This document shows, piece by piece, positions 1 through 10,414 of a DNA stretch of 64,000 nucleotides (position 1 is its first letter; each line of letters begins with the position of its first letter). The notes under the pieces are model-generated. The model was given only the letters and a program-made list of their open reading frames with translations. It did not search any database and was not told the DNA's origin. Origin of the DNA: Euglena gracilis (Eukaryota > Euglenida > Euglenophyceae > Euglenales); contig CP154956.1 in NCBI GenBank assembly GCA_039621445.1, positions 38,404,553-38,468,552 on the forward strand, written 5' to 3'. The position numbers and the translations under genes are program-made.

Positions 1-1
1 G

Positions 2-1027
2 AAGGTGTTACACGAGGGGGGGGAGTACAACACAATGGCTGTTTGCGTGGACCGACATTCCGGTTGGATTGTAGCCATACCATGTTTTGATAAGGGATTA
101 ACGGGTGCAAAATTGGCCAAGGAAATGTTTAAGTCCCAATGGAAACCCTTTGGAGTCCCGTCAATAATTTCAAGTGACCAAGGGAGCCATTTTGTCAACA
201 CATGGTGGCAAACCATGTGTTCTCGCATGGGAATTCGGCAAGCATTTTCCCAAGCTTACCACCACCAAGCAAATGGGAGGGTGGAGAGAGCCGGTCAACA
301 AATAATGGAAATCCTCCGAAAGTTGTTTGTGGAGGAAAAAATGAATTGGGTGGAAGCACTTCCCCAAATTTTGGATCGCATTCATGACACCAAGGGGGAG
401 AGTGATTTTAGTCCTTATGAGATTTTATTTGGAAGGGATAGACCCATTGGGGGGATACCCTATGAACCATCGAAGGAGTGTGAAGACGCTCAAAGTTTTT
501 TTCGTCGAATAAGGGAGGTGGATGAGAAGGTTGCTAAGGTTCACAACCATGCACATTGGGTTCAAGCGAGTTGGGTCAACCAAGGGAGGAGGGAGTTGGT
601 ACCCTTAAAATTGGGAACCCAAGTGTGGTATAGGAGACCCGAAGGATCCGGAGAAAAATTGGATTCCAGATGGATTGGACCTGGGATTATTAAAGCCCGG
701 GAGGGGGAGAGGAGTTACATTATTGAAATTAAGCCCAGGATGGAAATGAAGGTTCATCGTAGTTTCCTTAAGGAGTACAAAGATCCTGAAGTTTTTAGTG
801 AGGGGGTGCCTTTGTTCTTTTTCAAGAGGACCGAAAAAGAAGAGGAAGCAATGCCTGATGAGTGGGAGGTGGAAAAAATTCTGAACCACCGAAAGAAAGG
901 GGGAACCTGGGAATTCCTCACAAAATGGGTTGGTTACAACGAGGGGGAGGAAACCTGGGAGCCGGTGGGGAATTTCATACACCGATTTAGTGAGGAATTG
1001 GTGAGGTATGCACGAAGAAAAACCTAG
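2..1027 (+). CDS. Ty3/gypsy chromovirus integrase C-terminal part with chromodomain (partial)
   Basis: This is the 3' end of a pol gene that runs in from the left; the first in-window codon that could start it is GTG at position 5, so the true start is outside. Read from there, an integrase catalytic core is visible: an Asp in CVDRHSGW (~residue 16), an Asp in SSDQGSHF (~58) and a Glu in NGRVERAG (~95), the D,D-E triad. It is followed by a GPY/F-type module (RWIGPGIIK, ~222) and a C-terminal chromodomain from EWEVEKIL to ETWEPVGNF (~287-330). The chromodomain keeps aromatic cage positions (W, W, Y). The product would insert element cDNA in the nucleus, with the chromodomain guiding it to modified histones (family knowledge). 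It belongs to a different lineage from the minus-strand elements and is on the opposite strand. The visible part has no internal stop. Confidence 0.9.
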   Translation, partial: KVLHEGGEYNTMAVCVDRHSGWIVAIPCFDKGLTGAKLAKEMFKSQWKPFGVPSIISSDQGSHFVNTWWQTMCSRMGIRQAFSQAYHHQANGRVERAGQQIMEILRKLFVEEKMNWVEALPQILDRIHDTKGESDFSPYEILFGRDRPIGGIPYEPSKECEDAQSFFRRIREVDEKVAKVHNHAHWVQASWVNQGRRELVPLKLGTQVWYRRPEGSGEKLDSRWIGPGIIKAREGERSYIIEIKPRMEMKVHRSFLKEYKDPEVFSEGVPLFFFKRTEKEEEAMPDEWEVEKILNHRKKGGTWEFLTKWVGYNEGEETWEPVGNFIHRFSEELVRYARRKT

Positions 1028-1277
1028 GGGTCGATTTGATGTCCGAATTGAAAAAATCTTTGAAACCCTAGTGAGCCGAAAGGTGAAGGCTCGGTCCATT
1101 TTGCTTTTTTTTTTGATCGGGGAGCCCAAATGTTTGAGGCTCTTGCTTTGAGTTGGGGCAAGTGCTGTTTCGGCGAGTTGTGTGTGTGCTTGTGCATTGC
1201 TTATGTGCATCATACCTTTTGTTTTTGACTCCATGATTCTCATATGTTTTGATTTTTCGAGCATCTGATGAATTTGA

Positions 1278-1309
<32 letters not shown>

Positions 1310-1836
1310 CTTCTCTCTCCATGCATATTTGTGCGTGCTCTTCTCTTTCGCTTTGCTCTCACAGGTTTTGAGGATTTGGAGGCTCCAAGCACGCCCAAGG
1401 GAGCCCCAAGGCAAAAGTGCGAGCGCATCACCGCAGGAAGGAGGCGAGCACTCTACGCAAGCATGGAGGCGAGACAAGGAGACGAGACGAGGAGATGACA
1501 CGAGAAGATGAAGCCTTTTTACCCAACCAACCGAATACACCACCACCTAACTTGTCCATAGCCCAGCCCCGTTGGGGCTTGCCTCACTATAAACGGCCCC
1601 ATCACACGCTACCCGAGCCCCGAACCCCACTGCTTATATTCCTCACCCCAACCTGACCTCACCTTCCCATACCGTGAATGGAAAGGGGGACCGAAGGATT
1701 TGGATTTTTTTTACCAAGGTCGAGCCATAGCCCCTGTGTAGGAGAGCGGCCCAAAGTGTATGGAGTTTTGATGATTTATTTGGATTCCGAATCATTGGAT
1801 GTTGCAAGGGGGAAGAAGCCTCACCTTCTCCGTTGA
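1028..1836 (+). other. 3' non-coding region of the first chromovirus
   Basis: No credible gene lies between the pol stop at 1025-1027 and the first long G run. It should be the 3' untranslated part of the element, but the 3' LTR start cannot be fixed because the 5' LTR is outside the window. The purine run at 1837-1848 followed by TGC is one possible polypurine tract and LTR start; this is a guess. Confidence 0.4.
1278..1320. repeat. (CT)n microsatellite
   Basis: An almost pure CT dinucleotide run with a few interruptions. It explains the spurious Arg/Glu-rich and Leu/Ser-rich open frames that cross it on both strands. Confidence 0.9.
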
Positions 1837-3300
1837 TGCGGGGGGGGATGCTGAATTTCTCCGATTTTTGGGTGAGCTCCCTCCAAACGTGTTTCGGTCG
1901 AAGGGGGGGGGGCGCCCATTCTCATGCCCGTGTCCAAAGGATTGTTGAATGGAGACCGCCTGATTTTTCAGTTGGTGTATGATACACCACGCGATAACCC
2001 TGTGAATTTTTATTTTTTAAGTGAATTTCACCGGATTTCATTCGTGGAGGGTTGGTTGCATTTCGGATGTCCACCAAGATTGTGTAGTGCAAGAGAACGT
2101 CCAATCCAAGAATTCGAGTTTTTTGGTGAGCCATGAGAAAGTAAGTCACAAGCACCGGGGGGGGGGGGGCTGTCCGAACTCTCCCCAAGCGGTCACGCCG
2201 AATGTTCGGGGGGGGGGAACCAAAAATTTCCCTCCAACATTTTCCCTCCGGGGTGCAAAAAGTCAGAACTCTCCCCACGATTTTTTTTTGATCGGGGGGG
2301 GGGGCGCTAGCCCAGTTTTCATTTATATTTTTGAACGACAGTCACAGAGTTCGTGGCAATTTTTTTCCTTGGCATTTTTTTCATGCCCCCAACCTGTGGG
2401 GGGGGGGGCGGTTGGATTTTTTAAGGGGATGTTTTCGCATTTTTTTGTGGAGCCGCTAAGTGGTGCCGTGTGCCTTGTTCTTGTGGCAAGGTAACACCAA
2501 GCGAGGGGCATAGGCGTTTCATCATTCTCTTTCTCAAGAAATTCGTGAAGGATTCTCATTTGCATTCGTTTCTTTCTGATTTTTTTTCCATTTCTTCGCT
2601 TTTTTATTCAATTTTCATGTTTTTGAGGGTCCGACTAATGTCGCAAGGGAGGGGGTGTCGACTGTCGGGGGGCGTCCGACAGTCAAAAATGGCAGGGCGG
2701 AAGCTTTTGAAAACACGGAATTTTTCATTCCGCGCAGAACGCGCGTTCTATAGGAAAAGCCTAATTGGAGGGTCTAAATTAACACAATTTGCTTCCGCAG
2801 ACCTTTGTGGGTTTCTTTGTTGCATACAATTGAGAATTGAAGTCCTCAAGGATTATTTCATTGAAGAATTGTCATTTTTGAGAATTTCAAATTCAAAGGT
2901 CAGGTCCCACCTTTTCTCATTCACGGTGTGTCATTGTTGCTTTTTGACCACCATTTCAGTGAACAAAACACCACCCTTACCCATTCTCAATATTTTGCAT
3001 GCCGGAAGAAAGGAGGAGTGAAATGGCCGCATGGGGATCAAAGTTTGGAGAAACGTTTTCATTGGAGTGGAATTTTGATTTTGTACAAGATTTCCACGAA
3101 AAAGCTAATTCGATCCTACGCACCCCCCTCTGGTCGGGGGGTATACCAGTGGGTGAAACGGGGGGTGGCTTGAGCCCTCCACCACCCGGAAAAACACTGG
3201 GCCCTGGCCAGGAAACGGCAGCCCCAGGGGTGGGTGACGGGCAGGAGTCAGCCGGCCAGGGGGCTGGGGTTTTCGGTCCGACACCCGCAGGGGGGGCGCC
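1837..3300. other. G-run-rich non-coding region with short hairpins
   Basis: This stretch has repeated runs of 8-12 G on the plus strand (near 1840, 1903, 2158, 2215, 2297 and 2400) between AT-rich segments. No reading frame here resembles a protein I recognise. It also holds perfect short inverted repeats: GACTGTCGG/CCGACAGTC at 2660-2684, CGGAAT/ATTCCG at 2716-2732 and the palindrome AGAACGCGCGTTCT at 2736-2749. It may include the 3' LTR of the first chromovirus. Confidence 0.5.
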
Positions 3301-3311
3301 CGGGGTAGACA

Positions 3312-3352
3312 CCGGCCAGCCGGCCAGCCGGCCAGCCGGCTAGCCGGCTAGC
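3312..3352. repeat. CCGGCCAG/CCGGCTAG tandem repeat
   Basis: About five tandem 8-bp units, first CCGGCCAG then CCGGCTAG. It lies just outside the truncated 3' end of the outer retroelement and may mark the breakpoint that removed its 3' part. Confidence 0.85.
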
Positions 3353-3398
3353 TGGACCAAGTGCATTTTCTTCAGCCGTCTGGACCAAGCCCACAAGG

Positions 3399-4286
3399 TC
3401 AGCCGTCCGTCCGGACCTTCGCTTTTTTCACCAGCCGTCCGTCCGTCCGTCCGTCCGCCTCCTTGGCCAGGCCCAAAATCTGACGACAGTGGGTATGCCA
3501 CATCACTTGTAAGGAGGGGTCTGCTCTTTCGAGTGCGCTAATGCGCAAGGCAGTCCGCAGGGTTTTCTCTGCGAGATTCAGCAATTCTGCGGTGAATGCA
3601 GGGTATGGCACCGTTGGTGCTGCCTGGGGCGTCTCATGTGCCGCAGGGATTGCATAAGCAGATATACTACTGCTTCTGACTGTGCCGCGGGTTCCCGGAC
3701 GGGATGAGCAGCAGGAGGGGGTGCCGTTGCCTGTACGGCATGTACAAGATGTGGTTGCCTACCCTGTACGGGTTGAGGTTGGGGTTGCTGGGTTTGACAT
3801 ACTGTGGTGTATACATGATGGGAGGTGAGGAACCAGGCATGGCGTAGTGCGCCTGCTCCATTGGAGGTGCCTGTCCCTGCCTCGCATACTGTTGCTGTTC
3901 CATTGGAACCTGGTGTACCTGCTGAGGTGGTGACTGTTCCATTTGGATCTTGATATGTCTGTTGAGATTGTGCCGTATATGCAGCTCCCATTGGCACAGG
4001 GGCCGCATGAGCCGTAGGTGGCGGTTGCGCCTAAGAGGGGGGCGGCATTTGTGCCTGAGAGGGGGCTGGCATATGTGAATGAGAGGGGTATGGCATTTGT
4101 GCCTGAACCATTTGAGGGGGGGGGTGGCATTTGTGCCTGAGCCGCATAAGCGGCTGGAGGGGGTTGATATACCGCATACGCGGGCGCCCCTTGGGCTGAT
4201 GGGGCCGCCGCATAGGCGTGTGGGGGGTAGGGAGGGAGGGCATACTGTATAGGGGGCGGTCCTGGGCCGCGCCCTGGGTCTTGCAT
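3399..4286 (-). pseudogene. Outer element: truncated post-pol ORF
   Basis: A remnant of the N-terminal part of the large ORF that follows pol. It starts with a Pro/Gly/Tyr/Ala-rich segment (MQDPGRGPGPPPIQYALPP) like the proline-rich start in copies 2 and 3. After frame changes comes a block with AEKTLRTALRI and MWHTHCRQILGLAKE. This matches the AETMNRVMRM and LWDDHCRKVLTIAN block of the intact ORF in order and spacing. It spans at least three frames, so it is broken. Sequence after the conserved block is missing and is replaced by GTCC and CCGGCCAG repeats. The function of this ORF is unknown even in the intact copy. Confidence 0.7.
3434..3457. repeat. (GTCC)n tetranucleotide repeat
   Basis: Tandem GTCC units at the point where homology of the degraded post-pol ORF to the intact copies ends. 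Confidence 0.85.
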
Positions 4287-4407
4287 TGTCCGGGGACAAA
4301 AACAACAAAGAAAAAGTAGCTTTATGAGCTGTAGAAGAAGAAAAAACAAATGAATTGGGGTTGGGAGAAAAACACAGAGAGGGGATGAAAAGGCCTCTAG
4401 GCCGATT

Positions 4408-5216
4408 TCAAAAATTATTCACGGAAATGTCTGTGTTATTTCTTTTGTTCCACAGCTTCCAGTCCTGTTGGACATAACCAATAAAACTGGAGGCTGGTTC
4501 CCAGGTGTCCCCTTCTGGCCCATAGCCTTTCCAGCTGACGTTCCAGTAATGGACTCCCCGATCAAATTTGTGATCGAGATTTTTGTCTACGACAAAATCA
4601 TCCGTTTCTGGTAATTTTGAACGGGGCTTGAAATAAAGGCACGGTAGTGCTTTGCCATTAAGTGGGGAAAGGTATGGCTTGAAGTCAACCATGTGAACAT
4701 CCTCGATCCCGTTGGGCAGTGCCACCCTATAGCGGCCACTGTTACCAACGCGTTCGAGAATTTCACAGGGTCTGAGCCAGAGGGGGTCTAGCTTGGAAGC
4801 TTGCATACGGATTAAGCTATTCCGAAACCATACGCGATCACCAGCACTATAGCCAGGTGATTGAATTCTTGTAAAAAAATTTTCTCTTTTGAGAATGTAT
4901 ATGAGTAATACGCTTCTGAACGACTGTACTTCTGAGAACCATGTCTCACAGGTTACGCTACTTCGAGCTGGTCTCTCTAATGGTATATCACCAATCGCTG
5001 GCGGGTTTCGCCCAAAAACAATTTTATATGGGGAGTGTGGTAAAACTAAACCCGGTAGGGTGTTTTTATAAAAGAGGGACCATGGCAAAACCTGGACCCA
5101 GGCCTGGCGCGAGTCAGCCAGTGAAAGGCGGAGCATATTTTCAACTGCCTTCACTGCTGCCTGGGCGCGGCCATTGCCCTTCGGGCGCCCCCCTGTTTTC
5201 CTTTGGTTTTCCATGT
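4408..5216 (-). pseudogene. Outer element: pol 3' end (integrase C-terminus and chromodomain)
   Basis: The frame reads GRPKGNGRAQAAVKAV at the integrase catalytic-Glu region (the Glu is Gln here), then a GPY/F-like region (LDPLWLRPCEILERVG) and a chromodomain from DDFVVDKN through GDTWEPASSF. It ends with the same tail type as copy 2 (YVQQDWKLWNK). Compared with copy 2 the catalytic Glu is lost, so the integrase would be inactive. Upstream (rightward) the frame is cut by the palindromic insertion at 5217. The preceding ~60 residues of integrase lie next door on the opposite strand (5310-5500). Confidence 0.85.
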
Positions 5217-5309
5217 AAAAAAACACACACACCCAAATAGCACCACACCCGGCCCCAGTTCGGGTGCCCAAATAACACACCGGGGGTGTGTGTTTTTTTT
5301 GGGGGGGTT
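5217..5309. mobile_element. Small palindromic insertion (MITE-like) in outer pol
   Basis: A ~93-bp foreign piece interrupts the integrase frame. Its ends are inverted: it opens with an A run and (CA)n and closes with (TG)n and a T run. It contains CCCAAATAGC and GTGCCCAAATAACAC, and a related CGCCCAAATAACAC copy occurs in the insertion at 5501-5660. No coding capacity. I cannot define a target-site duplication because the neighbouring pol piece is inverted. Confidence 0.5.
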
Positions 5310-5500
5310 AGCCATTCCATGCCAAAAGGCGGTGTTGACCGCGCAAATTTTAGCGCATACATTTATGGAGAAGTGTATCTGCCTAATGGGCTTACCGAAG
5401 GAGATTGTCAGTGAACAAGATCATTTGATCTCATCCCGCTTCTTCACAACCCTATGTGGTTTACTGGGAATCGAACAGCATTTTTACATTATATATCCCC
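5310..5500 (+). pseudogene. Outer element: inverted-in-place integrase segment
   Basis: The plus strand encodes AIPCQKAVLTAQILAH, CICLMGLPKEIVSEQDHL and GIEQHFYIIY. These match, in order, the integrase residues of copy 2 between the first catalytic Asp and the catalytic Glu, and include the second catalytic Asp region. The flanking pol pieces on both sides are on the minus strand and stop exactly where this piece begins and ends (…VVVCRLSG on the right, RPKGNGR on the left). So a ~190-bp stretch of pol has been flipped at its own place between two short palindromic insertions. Confidence 0.85.
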
Positions 5501-5660
5501 CCTCGGGTTTTCCGCAGAGTGACCGAATAGTAGCCCCGGGGGGCTCTTCTAATTGGGGGGGGTTTAGTAAACCCCCCCAAATAACACCCCCCCCAAATAA
5601 CACCCCCCCCAAATAACACCCCCCCCCTCGGGGGCCGATTTCGAGCGCCCAAATAACACC
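5501..5660. mobile_element. Palindromic C/G-run insertion in outer pol
   Basis: A ~160-bp non-coding piece between the inverted segment and the rest of pol. It has CCCCGGGGGG near its left side, a GGGTTTAGTAAACCC-like palindrome at about 5565-5580, and four AAATAACACC units between C runs. It shares the CGCCCAAATAACAC motif with the insertion at 5217-5309, so both may belong to one family. Confidence 0.5.
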
Positions 5661-8600
5661 CCCACTCAATCGACAGACGACAACAAAAACATACTCGTAA
5701 ATTTTGCCCTCTGATCCTTTGCAGGGTTCTTGTTCAAGAACATCAATGCAGAGGGACGTAAAAATGTCAGGGGGTACGGGGAAAATAATCAAGCGTACCA
5801 GGGGGGGTACCTCTGCGCGGTTTCACCGCTTGACAAATTTGGCACCGTTGCGAAATTTGCAAGCAGCGCGAATGCAATTCTTTTCTTTCAGGGTTGTACA
5901 GTACCTGCGACCCACCAAAGAAAGAAGTTTGGGGGCCCCAGGGTGACCTTGGTTGTGATAACACAAAAGTACTTCATCAACCAAGTCACGGGGTATACAA
6001 TATTTATATCCCGCATCATCGCGGTAAACCAACCTTAAAGGGGAGAGGGTATAATTATTTACAACCTCGCCATTGCGCAGTCTGTGCACTATCGTGCTAT
6101 ATACAGGGTCATGGGAATAATCCCATTCGATAAAGAAGAGGGGGGAAGGAGATTCAGATCGCGTAATGCGACGGGGACCAGGTGTGCGGCCTCGTAGCCT
6201 TCTCCCCCGTATAGGAGAGACTGGCAACGAACGAAAAATCGATGAAACGGGAAAAGAATCCAATATGTCGTCGGCTGCGTCATATCGACGTGCATATTCA
6301 TCAGCCTCTTGGCTGCAATGAAAAGTGGCATCACCTTCATCCGGGTTACCGGGGTAATGCCAGGGTTCTCGACTAAGCGGGTTGCTACTTTTTGCGTGTG
6401 GCCGGGAGTATATACAACCACTAGGTTGAACTGGGTCAAAAATTCATGCCATCGGCATCTTCGGCGTACCGCTGACATAGCTTTGTTCAGATCCTCGGTA
6501 TACCAGTGTTGAAGACTCTCATGGTCAGTCAACACTAGTATTTTACCAAGGAACTGGCGACACAACTACGGAATTTTTGCAAAATAAGTACGATTGCGTA
6601 CGTTTCCTTCTCACGGATACTCCATTTGACTTGGCCTTTGCCATCTTCACCTTGTAGCTTTCTACTGAAAAATGCTACAGGGCGTAATTCGTTAGCCGCG
6701 TTATGCTGGCTCAGAACACCGCCTACAGCATAATCGCTGCTATCCACTTCTGGCACATAAGGCTTGTAGGGATCCGCGATGTCGAGTACGACATTTTAAA
6801 GCATTAGCTTTTTAATGCTCTCTAGAGCTTCACGCATATCAGCGTCCCATTTGATTTTTGAATTTTCGGGTGCGCGATTTTTGAGCTGCCTCGTTAGAGG
6901 TACCGCGATTTTCGCCAAGTCTTTCATGTAAATCGCGTAGTATTGGGCTAATCCCAAAAATCCTTTCAAATGGGTGATGGTGTTGATGACCTCAGGTGTC
7001 CATTTCTTAATGGCCTCTAGTTTGCTAGGCGCCGCTCGGCGTTGGCCATTATTAAGAATGTGACCGCAAAACTTTATCGTTTCTCCGAAACAAGTGCATT
7101 TTGGCACCTTTGACAAAAAATCTATGCTTGAGAAATGCGGCTAATACCGCGCGAACATGACGATAGTGAATATCGAGAATATTCTCGTGTGTATTCGCTG
7201 AAGGAGGTGGGGTACCAACCAAAACATCATCAATGTATACCAGCGCAAACGGTAGATCCCGTAAGACCCATTGGATCATGCGCTGAAACATTGCTGGTCC
7301 ATTCTTAACACCCATTGGTAAAACCGTCCATTGGAAAACACCTCTGGATGTTACAAAAGCCGTATAGGCTTGCGAATCGGGATCCAGATGCATTTGGTGG
7401 AAACCGTCCTCCAGGTCGAAAATTGACCACAAGCGGTTATCCGCATGTTTTGGAATGAGGTCCTCAATTCGAGGTAACAGGAATGGGTCATCCTTGGCTT
7501 GCGAATTTAAGTACGGATACTCCAGTACCAGCCACCACTTTTTCTGACCTGATGGGTCTGGGGGCTTAGGAACCACAAAAGCTTGGGATGTCCATTCACT
7601 CTTGGAAGGGATGATCCACTTCCGCTCTATGAGCTTTTCAATCATTTCATTGAGAGCTATCTGTCTTTCTCCTGAACAACGGAAAAAATTCCGATGCATT
7701 GGCTTTGCGCCTTCTTTAAGCTCAATTTTACAAACTGCAAAAGGTCCGCGAATAGCGGGATCTATATCGCAAGCGTCAACAGGAGTCTCCAAAACTCCCG
7801 AAAATTCGCGACTGAGGCGCGTACAAAATTCTGCTGATTTGGGGTGCTGTCCTGCACTTTCAATGACAGCGGAAACCTGTTTATGGGGGGCAGAACGGTA
7901 ATGCCTATAGGCATGTTGCTCAAAAGCCGTATCGGCTCCCACATGGTCGGTATGATCCAACACACTAACATTCAGGGGTGAGGACTGAGAGACATTGAAA
8001 GCATCAAAGAAACAAACACAGAAAATGATTTCTTGGAAAGGTGGTACTACCACTCCACGGAAATCATCGAATAGAGGTACATCGTTTGGTAGATCCCACC
8101 AATAAAAAGCGACATAAGTCAAATTTTGAAACCATTCCGCTTCGGGATTCACAGGAACCAGTAATGAGCCTCGCGCTTGATCCTGAAAAATATTATTTAG
8201 AACAAGCGGGATAAGTTCTAGGGGAGGTGCATTCATAGGATAGTGTCTCCCGAAAACTTATCAAAAGTGTTAGAATGTTGCGACCAATGTCGCGGTAGTC
8301 GCGAATGCGCGTTAGAAGAGAATGCATCAATTTCTAAGGTCAAATCAAAAGAATGCGCCATATCGGCGATTTTTTAAAACCAATGTTTCAAAATTCGATA
8401 TTGACCAAACTGAAAAGCATTCCAGGTGTCCTTGGTGTACTTGGAGATCTGCTCAACATCCTGAAGGGGGGGAACACGCTGTAACAGAACAACGGAATTG
8501 TGAATCATCCACACACATGTCCATAGGACTCGATCCAGGCGGGGCATGGGTGGGTTGGGCATATACCCAGTCATCGGTAACGCGCATGGGGAGCGCGAAG

Positions 8601-9093
8601 CGCAAATCCGAAGAGGGAGGCTATGCCTTTGCACTGTAGTGCTTGATTCACATTCGCGAATTGCAAAAAACTGCCAAGTGTATTTGTGAGCTGTGAAAAA
8701 CTACCAAGTGTACTGTTGGGTGTATCACCCACTGTACCAAGGCTATGTACCGTTTGGTTATCTATTAAATCCGTACCAGTTGTACCAGTACCAAGTGCAT
8801 AGGTACCACTACCAAGTGTAAAGATTCCCGGTTGCGGGATCCAATCGGATTTGTTTGGAAGTTTCAACAAGACATCCACAATCAAAATCATGGTAAGCGG
8901 AGATTCTCCGACAGTGAGCACATTGGTAGGAGGGTTGGTGCTTGTGGTGCGCGTTTGTGTGGGTGTCAGTGCATAAGTTGGTGTCGGTTAGGGTAGCTGC
9001 TGGGGGGTGTACAGAGGTGTCTGGAGGCGACACACCTGGTGGAAAACGAAAAAGTTGTGCAGCTGGGCGGCTAGTCGACACCGAAATTTCTTC
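5661..9093 (-). pseudogene. Outer element: pol middle part (RT, RNase H, integrase N-terminus)
   Basis: Read right to left: a Cys motif QCAHCRRIS then DFDCGCLV near 8980-9040, a linker, and a reverse transcriptase with FDLEDGFHQMHL, LPMGVKNGPAMFQRM and the catalytic YIDDVLVG (near 7230). Then come RNase H (DSSDYAVGGVL, EKETYAIV, DHESLQHWY) and the integrase zinc region with the first part of the core (ICQAVKPRRGTPPG, PDIFTSLC, VVVCRLSG). Several frame changes break it, for example near 7100, 6790-6750, 6560 and 5900. The RT catalytic motif is intact although the gene is dead. The right end is cut by the LTR of copy 2 at 9094 and continues at 25270. Confidence 0.9.
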
Positions 9094-9522
9094 AGTGTAC
9101 GTCCAAAGCTTTCCCTTTTCCCCTTTTTGGAACTTTCTGTAAAAGCCTTTCGTTTTCGCCTTGGTGCGCAGCCTACTTATGGTAGGGAAAAGTCTTTGGA
9201 GTAACGAAAAGTGGTTTTCCCCTTTTCTTCCCAATTCCCCAAGAAGCAAAGCACAAAGCAAAGATTCAGAAGTTTTCTTCTGAGATCAAAGTTGATTGTT
9301 ATGAGGGTTTTTCCCTCTGCCAAAACCAATGGTGAAACTTGGAGATTGTGAGAGTAAAGAATACCACCTGTGGGGGAAGGAGAGAAAAGTGCTGACGTGT
9401 CCAGGGGCAGATCCCAGAAGGGTCTGCCACGATCTTACCAGCTGTGGGTTTCCACAGTGGTGCGACCGTCACAGAACCCACTCTGCAGATATCCTACAGA
9501 GCTGGGACGTGCCTGGTACACA
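9094..9522 (-). repeat. Copy 2 3' LTR
   Basis: 429 bp. On the element strand it begins TGTGTACC and ends GTACACT. The start is fixed by the adjacent polypurine tract and by the matching boundary of copy 3, where target duplications are present. It contains several short hairpins, such as CTGTGG/CCACAG and AGAAG/CTTCT. Confidence 0.92.
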
Positions 9523-9532
9523 TCCCCCTCCC
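9523..9532 (-). promoter_or_regulatory. Copy 2 polypurine tract
   Basis: GGGAGGGGGA on the element strand lies directly before the 3' LTR start TGTGTACC. This is the expected position of the primer for plus-strand DNA synthesis. Copy 3 has the same tract at 40645-40654. Confidence 0.8.
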
Positions 9533-10414
9533 AGGGCTACGCCCGATTTCCTTCATGGACCAGGGTTTCCCAGTCCAGTCAGGATATCTGACGTTGCCCC
9601 AGGTGGGGTTCACTTCTCCATTCGGTGTCTCTCCTTTCCGCACAGTGGCATCCACCCAAAGCCCAAAAACGCGCAAAAGGTTAGCCGCGTTTCGCGGTTA
9701 CCTATTAGCCGTTTCGGCTTAGGTGGGGTGTGAAAAAGCCCACTGTGGGAAACGGGGCTTGGCAGGTTTCCTGACAAAGTGTCCCATCCACCCAGTTTGG
9801 GTGTGCCAAAGGCACGCGGGGTTGGTCAAGCGATTCGCTGAAAACCCAAGGGAGAGGTGTGGAAGGTGGGGGGCTGGCTCTTATCCTGGTCATACCCGGA
9901 TAAGGCTCCTAGGCGGTCATATCCGCACTAGGAAACAAAAGCCTACTTACAAAACCGACTGCCGGCGACAGCTTTGCGGGGGTGGGGGGAAAGTAGGGAG
10001 GAGAGGGGGGCTGGCTTAGGCCAGAACAGAATTTTTGCTGTCTGGCAGCCTTAAGGGCCTTAGGGCCGAAAAGTGACAAGTTGGCCTATTATTACGGCGT
10101 GCGCGCTGTGTGCTGTGCGTCACTTAGCGGCTTGCCAGGTTTCCCGGCTGCCAAGGTCTTCACAGCAGTAGCTCCTTCACGACGCAATAAGAGGCGATTA
10201 CCTCCCGCAGACGGTTTCCGTCCGCATGGTCACTGGTATAATGGGTTGGCAGGGGGGGGGGGGCTCTTGGATGCTTCCATCCAGAGCGCTGAGGGACACA
10301 GACCCAGGTTCATCCCAGGGCTGTTTAGCGATTTCCGCTTCCAGTGTATATATATAGTGTATGAGCTCCATGAAGGCACTTACCTTACATGGGCTTGGTA
10401 ATGCCGTTTCGGCA
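9533..10414 (-). other. Copy 2 3' untranslated region
   Basis: About 0.88 kb between the post-pol ORF stop and the polypurine tract, nearly identical to 40655-41534 in copy 3. No conserved frame is evident. It has hairpins such as TAATGCCGTTTCGGCATTA beside the ORF stop (10399-10418) and a G run near 10250 whose length differs between copies. A TATATATA stretch lies near 10350. Confidence 0.7.

Noticed and set aside
605-1546. A 313-residue minus-strand frame
   Set aside because: It overlaps a clear integrase/chromodomain gene on the plus strand and runs through a CT microsatellite.
9323-9733. Plus-strand frames in the LTR and 3' UTR, repeated at 25076, 40451 and 56921
   Set aside because: They recur only because the LTRs recur; they are antisense to the element and end at different places in each flank.
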